A stretch of 64,000 nt of DNA from Anthonomus grandis grandis (Eukaryota; Arthropoda; Insecta; Coleoptera; Curculionidae). A model generated the notes under the pieces. That model was not told the DNA's origin. It saw nothing but the letters and a program-made list of their open reading frames with translations, and searched no databases. The stretch spans positions 4,869,644-4,933,643 of the forward strand of contig NC_065548.1 in NCBI RefSeq assembly GCF_022605725.1. The letters run 5' to 3'. The translations under genes were made by a program, and so were the position numbers. Shown here in pieces: positions 34,561 to 46,424 of this stretch. Position 1 is the first letter of the stretch. Each line of letters begins with the position of its first letter.

Positions 34561-36534
34561 TGTGGCACCTAGAAGCCATAATTGAATTCGCGCTTCTTCC
34601 GTCTATTAGAAATTAATGGTAAAAGAAATTATTAATGAAAAAACAGTGCAACGAACTACATTCGAAGTATAAAAAATCAAATTTCTTGCACCCTATTTTC
34701 GTTTTAAAAAGGGACAAATTTATGACGATGTACAAGCATGAATCACAAGTTGAATTAATCTGAAGCTAAAAGTAAAGTCTTCGACTTTTCATAGTCTCTA
34801 AGACATTTTTTTCTCTATTATTGTCTCGATTATGTTAAAAGTAAGTTTTTATTGCGTAATTAGTTCTATTTCATATAATAATTATTATTTACTTATAATA
34901 TATGACAAAATAGTTTTTATTATATATAAAAAATTTAATAAAGACCCAACCTAAAAATACTTCATCATATAAAAACAAAAACGTAGGAATTTAGAAACAG
35001 CCGCTTCATTATGGACTTAACGAATTAACAAGTATCTTCTAACGTATATAATAACTATGTACCTATTGACAATGAACGGCTTAATAAATGATGCGTGGAA
35101 ATTTCTTCTCGTATCGTCTTTTTTTTCATTATTTTTTCGCTCAATAAGTTCGCAAATATTTATATTAAGAGGGTGTTAATTTGTCACCATTCAAAGTCCA
35201 CGGATATTTTTAATTATCATTACTGATAAAAAAAACAGATTTTCTTAAGAGTGACAGCTGACACCGACCGGTGTCGTATAACTTTTTATGTAAAAACGAA
35301 AAATCCCCGAGTTGACATTAATATACAAATAATGTAAAGCAATTATCCGACAATTAAGATAAGGCATTTTGGTAATTTAAGTCAATTGCCGGATAAAGTT
35401 TGAGTTTGTTACATGGAAATGTATTTTCAATAAAAAGAAGACGGGGAAAAACACTTTAAAGAACAGATGGGCTTGAATTGTATGGTGATGAAATAGATAA
35501 GGTAATTTGCTTGAAATAGATTCATGATAATGTGCAAAATGTTACAACATTTTGCGCCACATCGTTTTCTAATTCAATATTAGTTTCCTAAGCAAATAGT
35601 TGGGTCTGTGACCATCTTCCAATTTCTTGAAATTCATCTTTTAGTCTCACTAAGGGTCTCAAGTTATCCTTTCATTACCACTGAGTATAACCTCTATACA
35701 TACGCTCATTGGCCAATCTCATCAATTCATCTTATGAAATTCATTATTTCATAAAAATTATTGAAGTTTTTCTTCACGTACAGTCTTTTATATATAAATG
35801 ACACAATTTCTAATCTTGGAACGAAGTCTCTTGTGCCCTATAGAACCACTTTGCAAAACTCTTTTTCCCAGAAAGGTTCTATAAAACGCTCATTTCCTAT
35901 GCATTGCCAAAGGGGGGGCGGGCGAATCTTTCACGAAACCGAGGAGCCTTTTAAAAAATAATTATTTCTCCGTCTCCGGATTCTTTCTTAATTAGATTTT
36001 GAATCTATTAAAGACCGTAATGCGTCCAAAAATAGACTTTTTAGTACAATATAAGTGTGGTGACAAAGTTCATCGTTTTCACAATCGAATTCCTGAATAT
36101 TGTGAAGGTGTCGTATGATAAGATTTGACGTTTTTAATTAAAATACTTTTTAGATATCGTAGACGGGAAATAACAATAAAGGTGAAAAGCGGTCTTAAAT
36201 TAGAGGCGCCAAGATAGAATAATCAGAATTATGTGTGTCATCTATATGTCGGGTGAGTTTTGAAATATTCGACTTGGAAAAATTAATAAATGCTGCACTT
36301 TTTTCCCGTGGTTTATTAAACAACGTCTCATTTAAGACTGTTCGGAATTTTGCTCTTAAATATATAGTTCAGTTGACCAAAGGTTGCCCATCCAAGTTTG
36401 TTCTAAGATGTTTTCGATTCTTTGTTGATTGACTGTAATTTATTCTTTGTTTCTGCTTAAAATTTTAATTTTGGAAACATTTATTAATTCTTATTTACAT
36501 TTATTCAAGGGCCCATTTTTACAGATGAATGATG
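34561..36534. other. Non-coding sequence left of the Tc1 element
   Basis: AT-rich, with a somewhat more even part at 35020-35400. Open frames at 35761-35961, 36235-36432 and 36429-36617 have no domain, and the last overlaps the transposon end, so they are not called. Confidence 0.4.
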
Positions 36535-36536
36535 TA

Positions 36537-38078
36537 CACTATCGGACAAAAGTAGAGAAACTTTTTAAATTTGCGTTTTATTTGAATACTTCAAAACTAA
36601 TGCAGTTCTACACATAATGAAAATCAACAATAATTGTTAAGACTTAATTTGTATAAAGTAAAATAAATTGTAGAAGAAAATCCTAAGATTTAATTTAATT
36701 AAACAAAATATTTATGAGACAAAAGTAGAGAAACTAAATTTTATTCCAAAAGTACAAGTTATTTCTTATTTCTATCTTAGAAAAATTAATAGTAAGTAGA
36801 GTATCCCTTATTGGCAATCACCTCGCGGCATCGATTTGGCATGGATTCCAACAGTTTCATAATGGTTTCCTCTCCAATAGAATTCCAGGAATCTTGTAAA
36901 ACTTTTATAAGATCATTTTTATTACTGATCTGATGTTGCCTTACACGCCGGTCTAGTTCCTCCCAGAGGTTTTCAATCGGGTTAAGATCGGGACTTTGCG
37001 CAGGAAAGTCCATAACCCTAATATTTTCCGATAAAAACCAATCTTTGACAACCTTTGATTTATGTTTGGGGTCGTTATCTTGTAGGAATATCCAAGTCAA
37101 AGGTAAATTATCCTCAGCAAAGGGTAGCATTACATTTTGTAGGATGTCTAAATACACAAATCGATCCATGATACCCTCAATGATGTGTAATGGTCCTGTA
37201 CCGAACCCAGAGAAGCAACCCCATACCATGCAGGAGCCACCACCATGCTTTACCGTAGGCTGTGTATATCTTGGATCGAATCTTTTGTCTTGTGGTCGAT
37301 GTACCCATGAGATTCCATCGGACCCAAACAAATTGAACTTACTTTCATCAGTAAAAAGAACTTTTTTCCAGTCGTTGGTTGTCCAATGCAAATATTTTTG
37401 TGCAAAGTTGAGTCGGGCCTTCTGATTCTTCTTGCTAATAAACGGCTTTTTAGCGGCTCTTCTACTAAATAATCCTCCTTCCCTCAGTCGTCTTTGTATG
37501 GTCTTAGAACTAACATTAACACCAGGTAATTCACTTAAAATTTTATTTGCTGATTTGTGAGGATCAGACTGGGCAATTCTTTTTATCATCATTTCCATGT
37601 GTTTGGTTGTTTTTCTTGGGCGGCCACTTTTTTTAATGCTTTTTGTTGAATTTCGTGTTTTAAAATTAGAAATTGTCTTGCTAACAACGGACTTATGCAA
37701 ATTAAGCGTTTTACTAATGTCCACTTGTCGTATACCACTCTTGTGTGCATCAACTATTTTTCTACGAAGGTCTTCAGACAAATATCTTCCGCGAGGCATG
37801 TTGATTAAAAAAACTATGCAAAACTATCAACAGAACTCACGTAAAGCGAACTAAATACTAAATTTGGACGATTGATATTTAGGTTTCTCTACTTATGTCC
37901 ATCCGAAAATATTTGAATTCTTTTATTGTAAATAAACAACTGATAAGAGGCATGTAAAATGCGGTAAAAAAACGCAGTTGTTGAGAACTACAATATTTGT
38001 AGTAAATATTTAATTTAAATACATGGTTTCCGTAAATCAAAGAATTTTTAGAAGTTTCTCTACTTTTGTCCGATAGTG
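36537..38078 (-). mobile_element. Complete Tc1-like transposon with IR/DR ends
   Basis: Ends read CACTATCGGACAAAAGTAGA on both strands, flanked by TA at 36535-36536 and 38079-38080. The element is 1542 bp. Each end carries two transposase-site-like repeats of ACAAAAGTAGAGAAAC: outer left 36544-36561, inner left 36716-36734, inner right 37883-37900 (one change), outer right 38054-38071. Outer and inner repeats are 172 bp apart on the left and 171 bp on the right, the IR/DR plan known from Sleeping Beauty and Minos. The sequence between sites is not inverted-repeated. One intact gene lies inside, so the copy may be recent and possibly able to move itself. Confidence 0.93.
36786..37799 (-). CDS. 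Tc1-like transposase, DD34E, 337 residues, intact
   Basis: Full-length for the family (about 340 residues), starting at MPRGRYLSEDLRRK and ending GYSTYY. Two helix-turn-helix segments occupy roughly residues 8-45 and 65-108 (SANKILSELPGVNVSSKTIQ), joined by an AT-hook-like GRPRK at 59-63. The catalytic triad is visible: LFTDESKF (D151), QDNDPKHKS (D241) and SPDLNPIENLW (E276), with 34 residues between the last two. A Gly-rich block HGGGSCMVWGCFSG follows at 185-198. The enzyme would bind the end repeats, excise the element and insert it at TA, acting in the nucleus. There are no stops or frameshifts. AATAAA for the transcript lies near 36740-36745, inside the left end. Codon use and position give no sign of host function. 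Confidence 0.95.
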   Translation of the reverse strand: MPRGRYLSEDLRRKIVDAHKSGIRQVDISKTLNLHKSVVSKTISNFKTRNSTKSIKKSGRPRKTTKHMEMMIKRIAQSDPHKSANKILSELPGVNVSSKTIQRRLREGGLFSRRAAKKPFISKKNQKARLNFAQKYLHWTTNDWKKVLFTDESKFNLFGSDGISWVHRPQDKRFDPRYTQPTVKHGGGSCMVWGCFSGFGTGPLHIIEGIMDRFVYLDILQNVMLPFAEDNLPLTWIFLQDNDPKHKSKVVKDWFLSENIRVMDFPAQSPDLNPIENLWEELDRRVRQHQISNKNDLIKVLQDSWNSIGEETIMKLLESMPNRCREVIANKGYSTYY

Positions 38079-38080
38079 TA

Positions 38081-38883
38081 GTTCTTCGAGCATTCTCTAA
38101 AGTTCCTGTGACGATGTTGTGATTTGGTCTAATATTACGGTCATTGTAGATAACTGATAATATTTCTGAGTATCTATAAGGTAGTATCATAACTTTTAAA
38201 ATGGCATATAATTCTATTGAGTCGATAACGTTTCTAATTATCTACAAAAACTCCGTTTATAAAGAGATTGTAGCTGCCTACTAGTAAATAGATATTGAAC
38301 CTCTGATGAGATGACAATTTTATTAGAATTTCCGAATGCACTATATTTTATTTACCAATGCATTATTAGACAATAAATCAATACGCAGAAAAAAGCAAGT
38401 GCTCAAGCAATGTACGAAATGCCAATCTCCAATGCTGTGATTTTATATGATAATACCATAATTTACGAACCTTTATTATTAAGATAATTATTTCTAAATA
38501 TATCATACATGATACCAAAAGAGATGTCTATATCACTTACTACTTGCCAAACTTGGACAAATTTAAATGATTTTATCAATATTGACTATCGGGGGTTGAT
38601 TCACAATTACTTACAGTCAATTGGCAATTTTCCTATTATAGGTTCCGAATTTACGGTCATTTGGGTTGTACGTTCATTATATGGGAAATGTATCAAAATT
38701 TAACTGCTGTTTTTGTTTAAATTTAGACCAATACTACGTAATTTTACATTTGTGCGGCACTTCTTATTTTATGCTCGTTGAAAATTTTCTTTTATTCTTT
38801 TCATTAAAGGTTGGTTCTTCGTCATACTCAAGCATTTCTGTTGTCAGTATGTTCTTTCTAGGTATCATTGAGGCATATTGACA
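38081..38883. other. AT-rich sequence right of the Tc1 element
   Basis: No gene recognised. Short overlapping open frames at 38509-38881 lack domain features and are rich in aromatic codons from T-rich DNA. Confidence 0.4.
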
Positions 38884-41800
38884 GAGCATTGGAAAAATGG
38901 ATTTTTAGTGCCCGAAAATCACGAAAAATTGGTTTAAATTGCCTTTGAAAATCAATAATTTTTTAGGTCTAAAGTCATAAATTAAACTCATTATGTTTTT
39001 TTGGCCAAAATCACTTTTAGAACCTAAAAACCTGAAAAAATTAAATTAATTTGCCTGAAAAAATTCCAAACTTATTTAGATCAAAAAAATTGATTTAAAC
39101 TTATTAACGGAGCATTGGAAAAATAGATTTTTAGTGCCTGAAAATTACGAAAAATTGGGGTCAATTGCCTTTGAAAATTAATAATTTTTTAGGTCTAAAG
39201 TCATAAATTAAACTCATTATGCTTTTTTAGCCAAAATCACTTTTAGAACCCAAAAACCTGAAAAAATTAAATTAATTTGCCTGAAAAAATTCCAAACTTA
39301 TTTAGACCAAAAAAATTGATTTTAACCTATTGACATAATATTGAAAAAATGGATTTTTAGTGCTTGAAAATCACGAATAATTGGGGTCAATTGCCTTTAA
39401 AAATCAATAATTTTTTAGGTCTAAAGTCATAAATTAAACTCATTATGTTTTTTTGGCCAAAATCACTTTTAAAATCCAAAAACCTGAAAAAATTAATTCA
39501 ATTGTCTGGACAAATTCCAAACTTATTTAGACCAAAAAAATTGATTTAAACCTATTGACATAATATTAAAAAAATGGATTCTTAGTGCTTGAAAATCACG
39601 AATAATTGGGGTCAATTGCCTTTAAAAATCAATGATTTTTTAGGTCCAAAGTCATAAATTAAACTCATTATGTTTTTTTGGCCAAAATCACTTTTAGAAC
39701 CCAAAAACCTGAAAAAATTTTTTCAATTGCCTGAAAAAATTTCAAACTTATTTAGAACAAAGAAATTGATTTAAACCTATTGACAGAATATTGGAAAAAT
39801 GGATTCTTAGTGCTTGAAAATCACGAATAATTGGGGTCAATTGCCTTTAAAAATCAATAATTTTTTAGGTCCAAAGTCATAAATTAAACTCATTATGTTT
39901 TTTAGGCCAAAATCACTTTTAGAACCCAAAAACCTGAAAAAATTAATTCAATTGCCTGAAAAAATTCCAAGCTAATTTAGAACAAAAAAATTGATTTAAA
40001 CCTATTGACATAATATTGAAAAAATGGATTTTTAGTGCTTGAAAATCACGAATAATTGGGGTCAATTGCCTTTAAAAATCAATAATTTTTTAGGTCCAAA
40101 GTCATAAATTAAACTCATTATGTTTTTTTGGCCAAAATCACTTTTAGAACCCAAAAACCTGAAAAAATTAATTCAATTGCCTGGAAAAATTCCAAACTTA
40201 TTTAGACCAAAAAAATGTATTTAAACTTATTAACGGAGCATTGGAAAAATAGATTTTTCGTGCCTGAAAATTACGAAAAATTGGGGTCAATTGCCTTTGA
40301 AAATCAATAAATTTTTAGGCCAAAAGTCATTAATTAAACTCATTATGGTTTTTTGGCCAAAATCACTTTTAGAACCCAAAAACCTGAAAAAATTTTTTCA
40401 ATTGCCTGAAAAAATTTCAAACTTATTTAGAACAAAGAAATTGATTTAAACCTATTGACAGAACATTGAAAAAATTGATTTTTAGTACCTGAAAATCACG
40501 AAAAATTGGATTCAATTGCCTTTAAAAATCAATGGCTTTTTAGGTCTAAAGTCATAAATTAAACTCTGTTTTTTTGGCCAAAATCACTTTTAGAACCCAC
40601 AAACCTGAAAAAATGTATTCATTTGCCTGGAAAAATTCCAAACTGATTTAGACCAAAAAAATTGATTTAAATCTATTAACAGAATATTGGAAAAATGGAT
40701 TTTTAGTGCCTGAAAATCACAAAAAATTGGGGTCAATTGCCTTAAAAAATCAATAATTTTTTAGGTCTAAAGTCAAAAATTAAACTCATTATGTTTTTTT
40801 GGCCAAAATCACTTTTAGAACCCAAAAACCTGAAAAAATTAAATTCATTTGCCTGAAAAAATTCCAAACTTACTTAGACCAAAAAAATTGATTTAAACCT
40901 ATTGACAGAACATTGATAAAATGGACTTTTAGTGCCTGAAAATCACGAAAAATTGAGATCAATTGCTTTTAAAAATCAATAATTTTTTAGGTCTAAAGTC
41001 ATAAATTAAACTCATTATGTTTTTTTTGGCCAAAATCACTTTTAGAACCTAAAAACCTGAAAAAATTTATTCAATTGCCTGAAAAAAATCCAACATTATT
41101 AAGACCAAAAAATTGATTTAAACCTATTGACATAATATTGGAAAAACGGATTTTAGTGCCAGAAAATCACGAAAACTTGGGGTCAATTGCCTTTGAAAAT
41201 CAATAATTTTTTAGGTCCAAAGTCATAAATTAAACTCATTGTGGTTTTTTAGCCAAAATCACTTTTAGAACCCAAAAACCTAAAAAAATTAATTTAATTG
41301 CCTAAAAAAATTCCAAACTTATTTAGACCAAAAAAATTGATTTAAACCTATTGACAGAACATTGGAAAAATGGATTTTTAGTGCCTAAAAATCACAAAAA
41401 ATTAGGGTCAATTGCCTTTAAAAATCAACAATTTTTTAGGTCAAAAGTCATCAATTAAACTTATTATGGTTTTTTTAACCAAAATCACTTTTAAAACCCA
41501 AAAACCTGAAAAAATTAATTCAATTGCCTGGAAAATTCCAAACTTATTTAGACCAAAAAAAATTGATTTAAACATATTGACAGAACATTGGAAAAATAGA
41601 TTTTTAATGTCTGAAAATCACGAACAATTAGGGTTAATTGCCTTAAAAAATCAATAATTTTTTAGGTCTAAAGTCATAAATTAAACTCATTATGTTTTTT
41701 TGGCCAAAATCACTTTTAGAACCCAAAAACCTAAAAAAATTAATTCAATTGCCTGGAAAAAAACCAAAGTTATTCATACCAAAAAAATTGACTTATTGAC

Positions 41801-42110
41801 AAAACATTGGAAAAATGGGTTTTTAGTGTCTGAAAATCACGAAAACTTGGGGTCAATTGCCTTTGAAAGTCAATAATTTTTTAGGTCCAAAGTCATAAAT
41901 TAAACTCATTATGGTTTTTTGGCCCAAAACACTTTTATAACCCAAAAACCTGAAAAAATTACAAACCTATTTAGACCAAAGAAATTGTTTAAACCTATTA
42001 ACAGAACATTGAAAAAATGGATTTTTAGTGCTTGAAAATCAAGAAAAATTAGGGTCAATTGCCTATAAAAATCAATAATTTTCTATATCTAAAGTCTAGG
42101 TCAAATAATA
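38884..42110 (+). repeat. Tandem array, about 14 units of about 226 bp
   Basis: Units begin with a GACAGAACATTGGAAAAATG-like start near 38884, 39110, 39336, 39563, 39788, 40011, 40237, 40460, 40686, 40910, 41130, 41354, 41582, 41803 and 42004. Within each unit the order is TTTTTAGTGCCTGAAAATCA, GGGGTCAATTGCCTTTAAAA, TTTTTTAGGTCTAAAGTCAT, TTTTTTTGGCCAAAATCACT, AACCCAAAAACCTGAAAAAA, TTGCCTGGAAAAATTCC and AAAAAAATTGATTTAAACC. Neighbouring units are very alike and the last ones decay into unique sequence. No open frame runs through it: it is satellite-like DNA without coding function. Confidence 0.95.
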
Positions 42111-43060
42111 AAAAAATTAATATTTTGACAAATTTTCAGAATAATTATCCATATCTACAAATCGTAAACGTTCTACATAAAATTATATTCGTCATCTATA
42201 TAAGAATAGTTATGTAAGGAAAACTTTAGAAAAATTTAGACTGCTATGAAAAAATTGATTTTAGAAGCCAAAAAATTAAGTATTTCATTTATTTAGATTA
42301 TTCATAGAATATCGTAATAAATCCACTACTAATACCTGTCATGACCATTACATACATTGTATTTTAAGGCGATTAATAAGATGTTTTAAGTCAGAAATAA
42401 AACGCCTAAATATCCCTAGTAGTCATACTCTTACGTCATTTAATTGGGCTCCAAACATTGTAGATAACTACGATATTTATCAGTTTCATTCTACAGTTAA
42501 AACACCTCTAAAAACTATCAATTTAAGATACCTAACCCCAAAAAACAACTCACTTTTCAAATTCCACAAACTTGCAAATAGGAATACTTAGAAAAACAAC
42601 GCCGCTAACTTCTCAACATTTCTACCACCTGACACACATAAAAATAAAATAATTATTACTCTTTGTTTCGTTTAATTACGTCTCATCTTCTCTTCAATGA
42701 ATTGTTTTAAAATACGCACCGCCATACGTTCTTGTATAACAATCGCTATAACGTGCACTTGAACGAAAAAAAAAATGTGCACATTTTGCAAAATATTCAG
42801 TTTTTTTTTCTGCGAAAACTCTAACGTTTTATGAATGATGACCAAGTCGGTTTCGTAAACCAGGTGTGGAAATGAAATAATGCGTCGTTAGATCCGGTTT
42901 TTCTTTTTTTTTTTAATTCCTTATGGTCTAGTTGTATTATTACACTCGTGATGTATGAGTAACTATTAACTCAAATCAGATCAGGTCAATATCACTTTAA
43001 TCAAAGAAACTTACATATATAAAGTCTGATGTTAATTTTTAAAATTAATTAATATATTAA
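42111..43060. other. AT-rich sequence after the tandem array
   Basis: No gene. Around 42700-42900 composition is a little more even. Nothing else recognised. Confidence 0.4.
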
Positions 43061-43069
43061 GTAAATGAT

Positions 43070-43200
43070 TCTGCAAGAGGGCCTTCGATGTAGTCTTTTG
43101 TGACTTATCAAAGGCATTTGATTGTGTTTTTAGTTGAAGCCAACGTTTTCTCAATGAATTTTTGAAAAAAACCAAATTAAGATTGTTGGTTTCAGAAATG
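43070..43200 (+). pseudogene. Tiny LINE reverse-transcriptase fragment
   Basis: The plus strand encodes FDVVFCDLSKAFDCVF (about 43088-43134), the motif around the first catalytic aspartate, then a stop and RFLNEFLKKTKLRLL in a continuing frame. No further LINE sequence is seen on either side. Confidence 0.5.
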
Positions 43201-44510
43201 TTATTATAGAGATTAATTGAATTTTCCTTAGGCAAATTTCTTTTCCATAATTTTTTTTCAAATGTTCTGGACTTTTGTATTTCTCTCAGTTTAAAATCCT
43301 CATTTATATGGTAATTTTGTAATAATGTATTAATTTTATAATTTCTTTTCTTATGCTATAATGAACGGTCCATTACCATGTACTCAAAAGGTCTTAAAGG
43401 CAGACTGCTATTTCTTACAGTAATCAAGCTACACTATTTTTCCTTTGACATAATTTTTATATTAATTTAATTAGGCGCCTCTCCAAATCCAATTATCTAA
43501 GCGTCAAATAAATTACAGAAATCATTTAAAACGCCGAAAATCGCTTTTTCGAAAAGTATCGAATTCCACCTAAAATTAGACACAAGAAAAATTATTTCTA
43601 TAGAACAAAAGTGATTAAAACCATCATAGATTTGACACGATATTGATCGATTATAAAGAAAACAAGCAATTAAATAAAGTATTTAAGGATATATTTCCCA
43701 ATAAAGTGATACAGCGGAAACACTCGACTATAAGCAGAACAACCCAATTTTCGAAATTTCCAGAGTAGACTTTATTATCTAAATTACCCACGGAATGGCC
43801 CCGCGACTTTTATTCAGATTTTATGGTTGGCAAACAATACCCGGGTTATCAACGATGTAGTTATATTGTTCCAATATAAGCCTAGACGTGACATTCCTTC
43901 GTTATAGATTTACGGCAAGGTATTGCTTGTATATATGGATTTTTTTTCTGGTAATCTTATCGCGATACGGGGATAATCTGCGGGCTTTTGGTTTCGTTTA
44001 CTAAACAACCAGGGTTTATGATTAAACTTAAATAATTATAAATGTCCATGAGTTAGAAAATTATTTAAAAGTAAGTAAATGGCTAAAAAAGTTGCATTGA
44101 GAATTTACCATAATGAGGTGCCATTTCGGCAGTGTTTAATGTTAATATCCTGGGTACGTAATTTTTATGTCCATACGTCCATTTTTATAAAAAATAACGT
44201 ATTTAGTACGTACTTTTGAATACGTTGTTCGTACGTACATTAGTTACGTCTCGTGGACGTATGTACATGGTGGCTATTTTATTAAGGGCCTATTCCTTTA
44301 CTCAGAATCTACGGGATGTGCAAAAAAAATTCTTAAAGAACTGTTTTGGTTTTAAGCAAATTTTTAAATTTTCAATTCGTAAAATTTCATTATTTTAAAA
44401 TGGAATCTGTAATATATATAGTATTTTTAAAAAAATTAAAAAAAATCTATTCATTGATATATATTTTATTGGAGTGATATAATTTCAACTGTGAGAAAGA
44501 CTTACGTGCA
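43201..44510. other. Non-coding; includes an even-composition island and an ACGTAC-rich stretch
   Basis: The part at 43480-43950 is less AT-rich (AGGCGCCTCTCC, GGAATGGCCCCGCGAC, ATACCCGGGTTATC), without repeats or frames. 44135-44280 is dense in GTACGTA and GACGTAT motifs, resembling the stretch at 47910-48075. No gene called. Confidence 0.4.
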
Positions 44511-45245
44511 TTTAATCATCTGAGAGAAAGAGTAACAACTCAGTTGCCTGGAAGAATCTATTATTTAATTCCAAGCACTTGAGGAGTACATAAGATTACA
44601 TGTTCATTGCTTTGGCAAAATCAGCTCAAATTTACTCAAAGATTCACCAAACCGTTAAAAAAACTTCACTTTTTATTAGAAAATATATTTTAAGTTGATG
44701 GTACAACTGGAGAACTTTTTACAGGCTGTCAAAGATGATGGCCATAATTTTTCAGGTTTTCTGGACCTTCAGTACAAGAACGTTCATAACTTGGTCAAAA
44801 ATGGTTAAAATTTCGGCAGTTTCATCAAAATTTTAAGAAAACCTCACTTTTCATTAAAAAATTTATTTTAAGCTGATGGTTTAATTGACATTATTTAATT
44901 CTCTAACAGAAAGAGTAAGAAACTCCAACTCAACTGCCTGGAAGAATTTTTAATTTTTTTAAGTGCATTTGACAATCTCATACAGAGAGAGTTCAACTTA
45001 ATTTATTTGCCTGAAAGAATCTGTTTTTTTAATCTAGATAATTAGTGCATTTGGTCACATAACAAACAGAGAAAATGAGACAAAATTAAATTAAATTTCC
45101 TGGAACAATCTTTTTGTTTATTCCAGGCAGTTGAGTGCATTTAATCGTCTGAGAAAGAGATAGGTAGAGAATAAGAGAGTACTACTTAATTGCCTGAAAG
45201 AATCTATTATTTAATTCCAGGCACTTGAGTGCATTAGACTAATGT
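44511..45245 (+). repeat. Degenerate tandem repeat with a TTGCCTGGAAGAATC motif
   Basis: Recurring order: TGCATTTAATCRTCTGAGAG, AAAGAGTAA, AACTCAATTGCCTGGAAGAA, TCTATTATTTAATTCCAGGC, ACTTGAGTGCAT. Units start near 44511, 44885, 44972, 45047 and 45128; spacing varies from about 75 to 120 bp apart from one gap holding unrelated sequence (44600-44880), where a ctTCACTTTTTATTAGAAAA stretch also occurs twice. Confidence 0.65.
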
Positions 45246-45460
45246 ATCTCGACTTACCATAGCTATCACACAGAAGAGTATAAAACTAAAATACAATAAT
45301 TAACTTAAAATGTGTGTAATAATTTTTCTACATACTTTAACTAACTTCAATAAAATATATATCGATAAATAGCTTCATTTGCTTTTTTTAAAAGTACTTG
45401 GATAGGTAGTTCTTATGAAAGTTACCTTTATTTCTCCCAAGGAAACTAAAAATGTAATAA

Positions 45461-45911
45461 TATGTGGGGTGTTCCATTTAAAATTCCGGTGCTAAAGTCG
45501 GTGTAGCACTTTTTGAACATCCTGTATTGATGAAACTCAAATAATTTAAAAATTCGTTTAAAACGAAAACACTTCTGTTAGAAATGTTTTTTGCACATCC
45601 TGTAGATTCTGAGAAAAGGTATAAGCCCCTAATAAAATGGCCACACTCTACATACAAATGAACAAATAAATACTTACAAAATGTCTTAGCTCCTATGAAT
45701 TAAAAAAAACATATAAATTTTTGTTAACACACAAATCTAAATGCCAGGAAAGAATTAATAAAAAAAAAAGTATTTTTGAAAAAAAAATATTTTCAATATT
45801 TCCATGTTTTTTTTTACTTTGATAGAAAAAGTTATCGAATTCGGTTTAATTTAGACAACTGGTGTCAAATCAAGATTCCCTCTTTCCAAAGGATTAAGCA
45901 CACCCTATAAA
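45461..45911. mobile_element. Possible mariner-type MITE remnant
   Basis: The left part reads TGTGGGGTGTTCCATTTAAA and the right part ends GCACACCCTATA (on the minus strand TATAGGGTGTGC). The GGGTGTTCC tip style is common in insect mariner-type repeats, but the ends match only partly and no TA duplication is clear. Confidence 0.3.
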
Positions 45912-46400
45912 TTTAGTTAATTTACGTGTTGATTTTTGTTATAATAATATATTAAAATTATCAAGATCAGTAGCAAAAGCAACCCAGTGTTTTTGTTGGC
46001 CCCACTGACTGACAAATAAGTAATTGACAACATGAGGGAGTTGACACTGTTGACAGTGTTTAAGACAAATGACAGATGCAAGAACGAATGCCCTGCTTTC
46101 AGTCGGCTTGGCAACATTGGCGTGATGGTGTGTGTCTCTTTGTGATAAAAGGTTACACATCTGTGAATTTAGGATTTATCAAAATTCGGCTTATCATAAC
46201 ATTTCCTTGCAACATTTGAATTTAGTTTTACTATTCACTCAGTGATAAGAAGGATCTACTACGATCCACCCCAATTCATGGTAAGTAAGGGCATATTTAT
46301 TAATTTTGGTAGTAATGAATTACTTATCTGATAATTTGCTTATTTTAAAATATAATTTTAAGGTGCACCACTACAAGCAGGGATTGGAAGCACAAAAAAA
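45912..46400 (+). promoter_or_regulatory. TGACA-rich stretch followed by a possible short exon
   Basis: Around 46010-46080 TGACA or TGTCA occurs at least six times, with Inr-like CTTTCAGTC and TCACTCAGTG nearby. At 46278 an ATG is followed directly by a GTAAGTAAGG donor (46281). A TTTTAAG acceptor at 46362 would continue it as MVHHYKQGLEAQKK before a frame break in a run of 10 A. This looks like a small spliced 5' end, perhaps belonging to the LINE or to a lost gene. Weak evidence. Confidence 0.25.
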
Positions 46401-46424
46401 AAATTGAAGACTGTATTTTACATT

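Noticed and set aside
37045..37854. Plus-strand open frames of 126 and 85 codons
   Set aside because: Antisense to the intact Tc1 transposase.
39000..41700. Open frame within the 226-bp array (41412-41657)
   Set aside because: It spans a repeat unit with slightly altered frame; neighbouring units have stops at the same places, so it is not coding.
38884..42110. CRISPR-like array
   Set aside because: Units are directly adjacent and similar along their whole length, with no distinct spacers, in a eukaryotic context.
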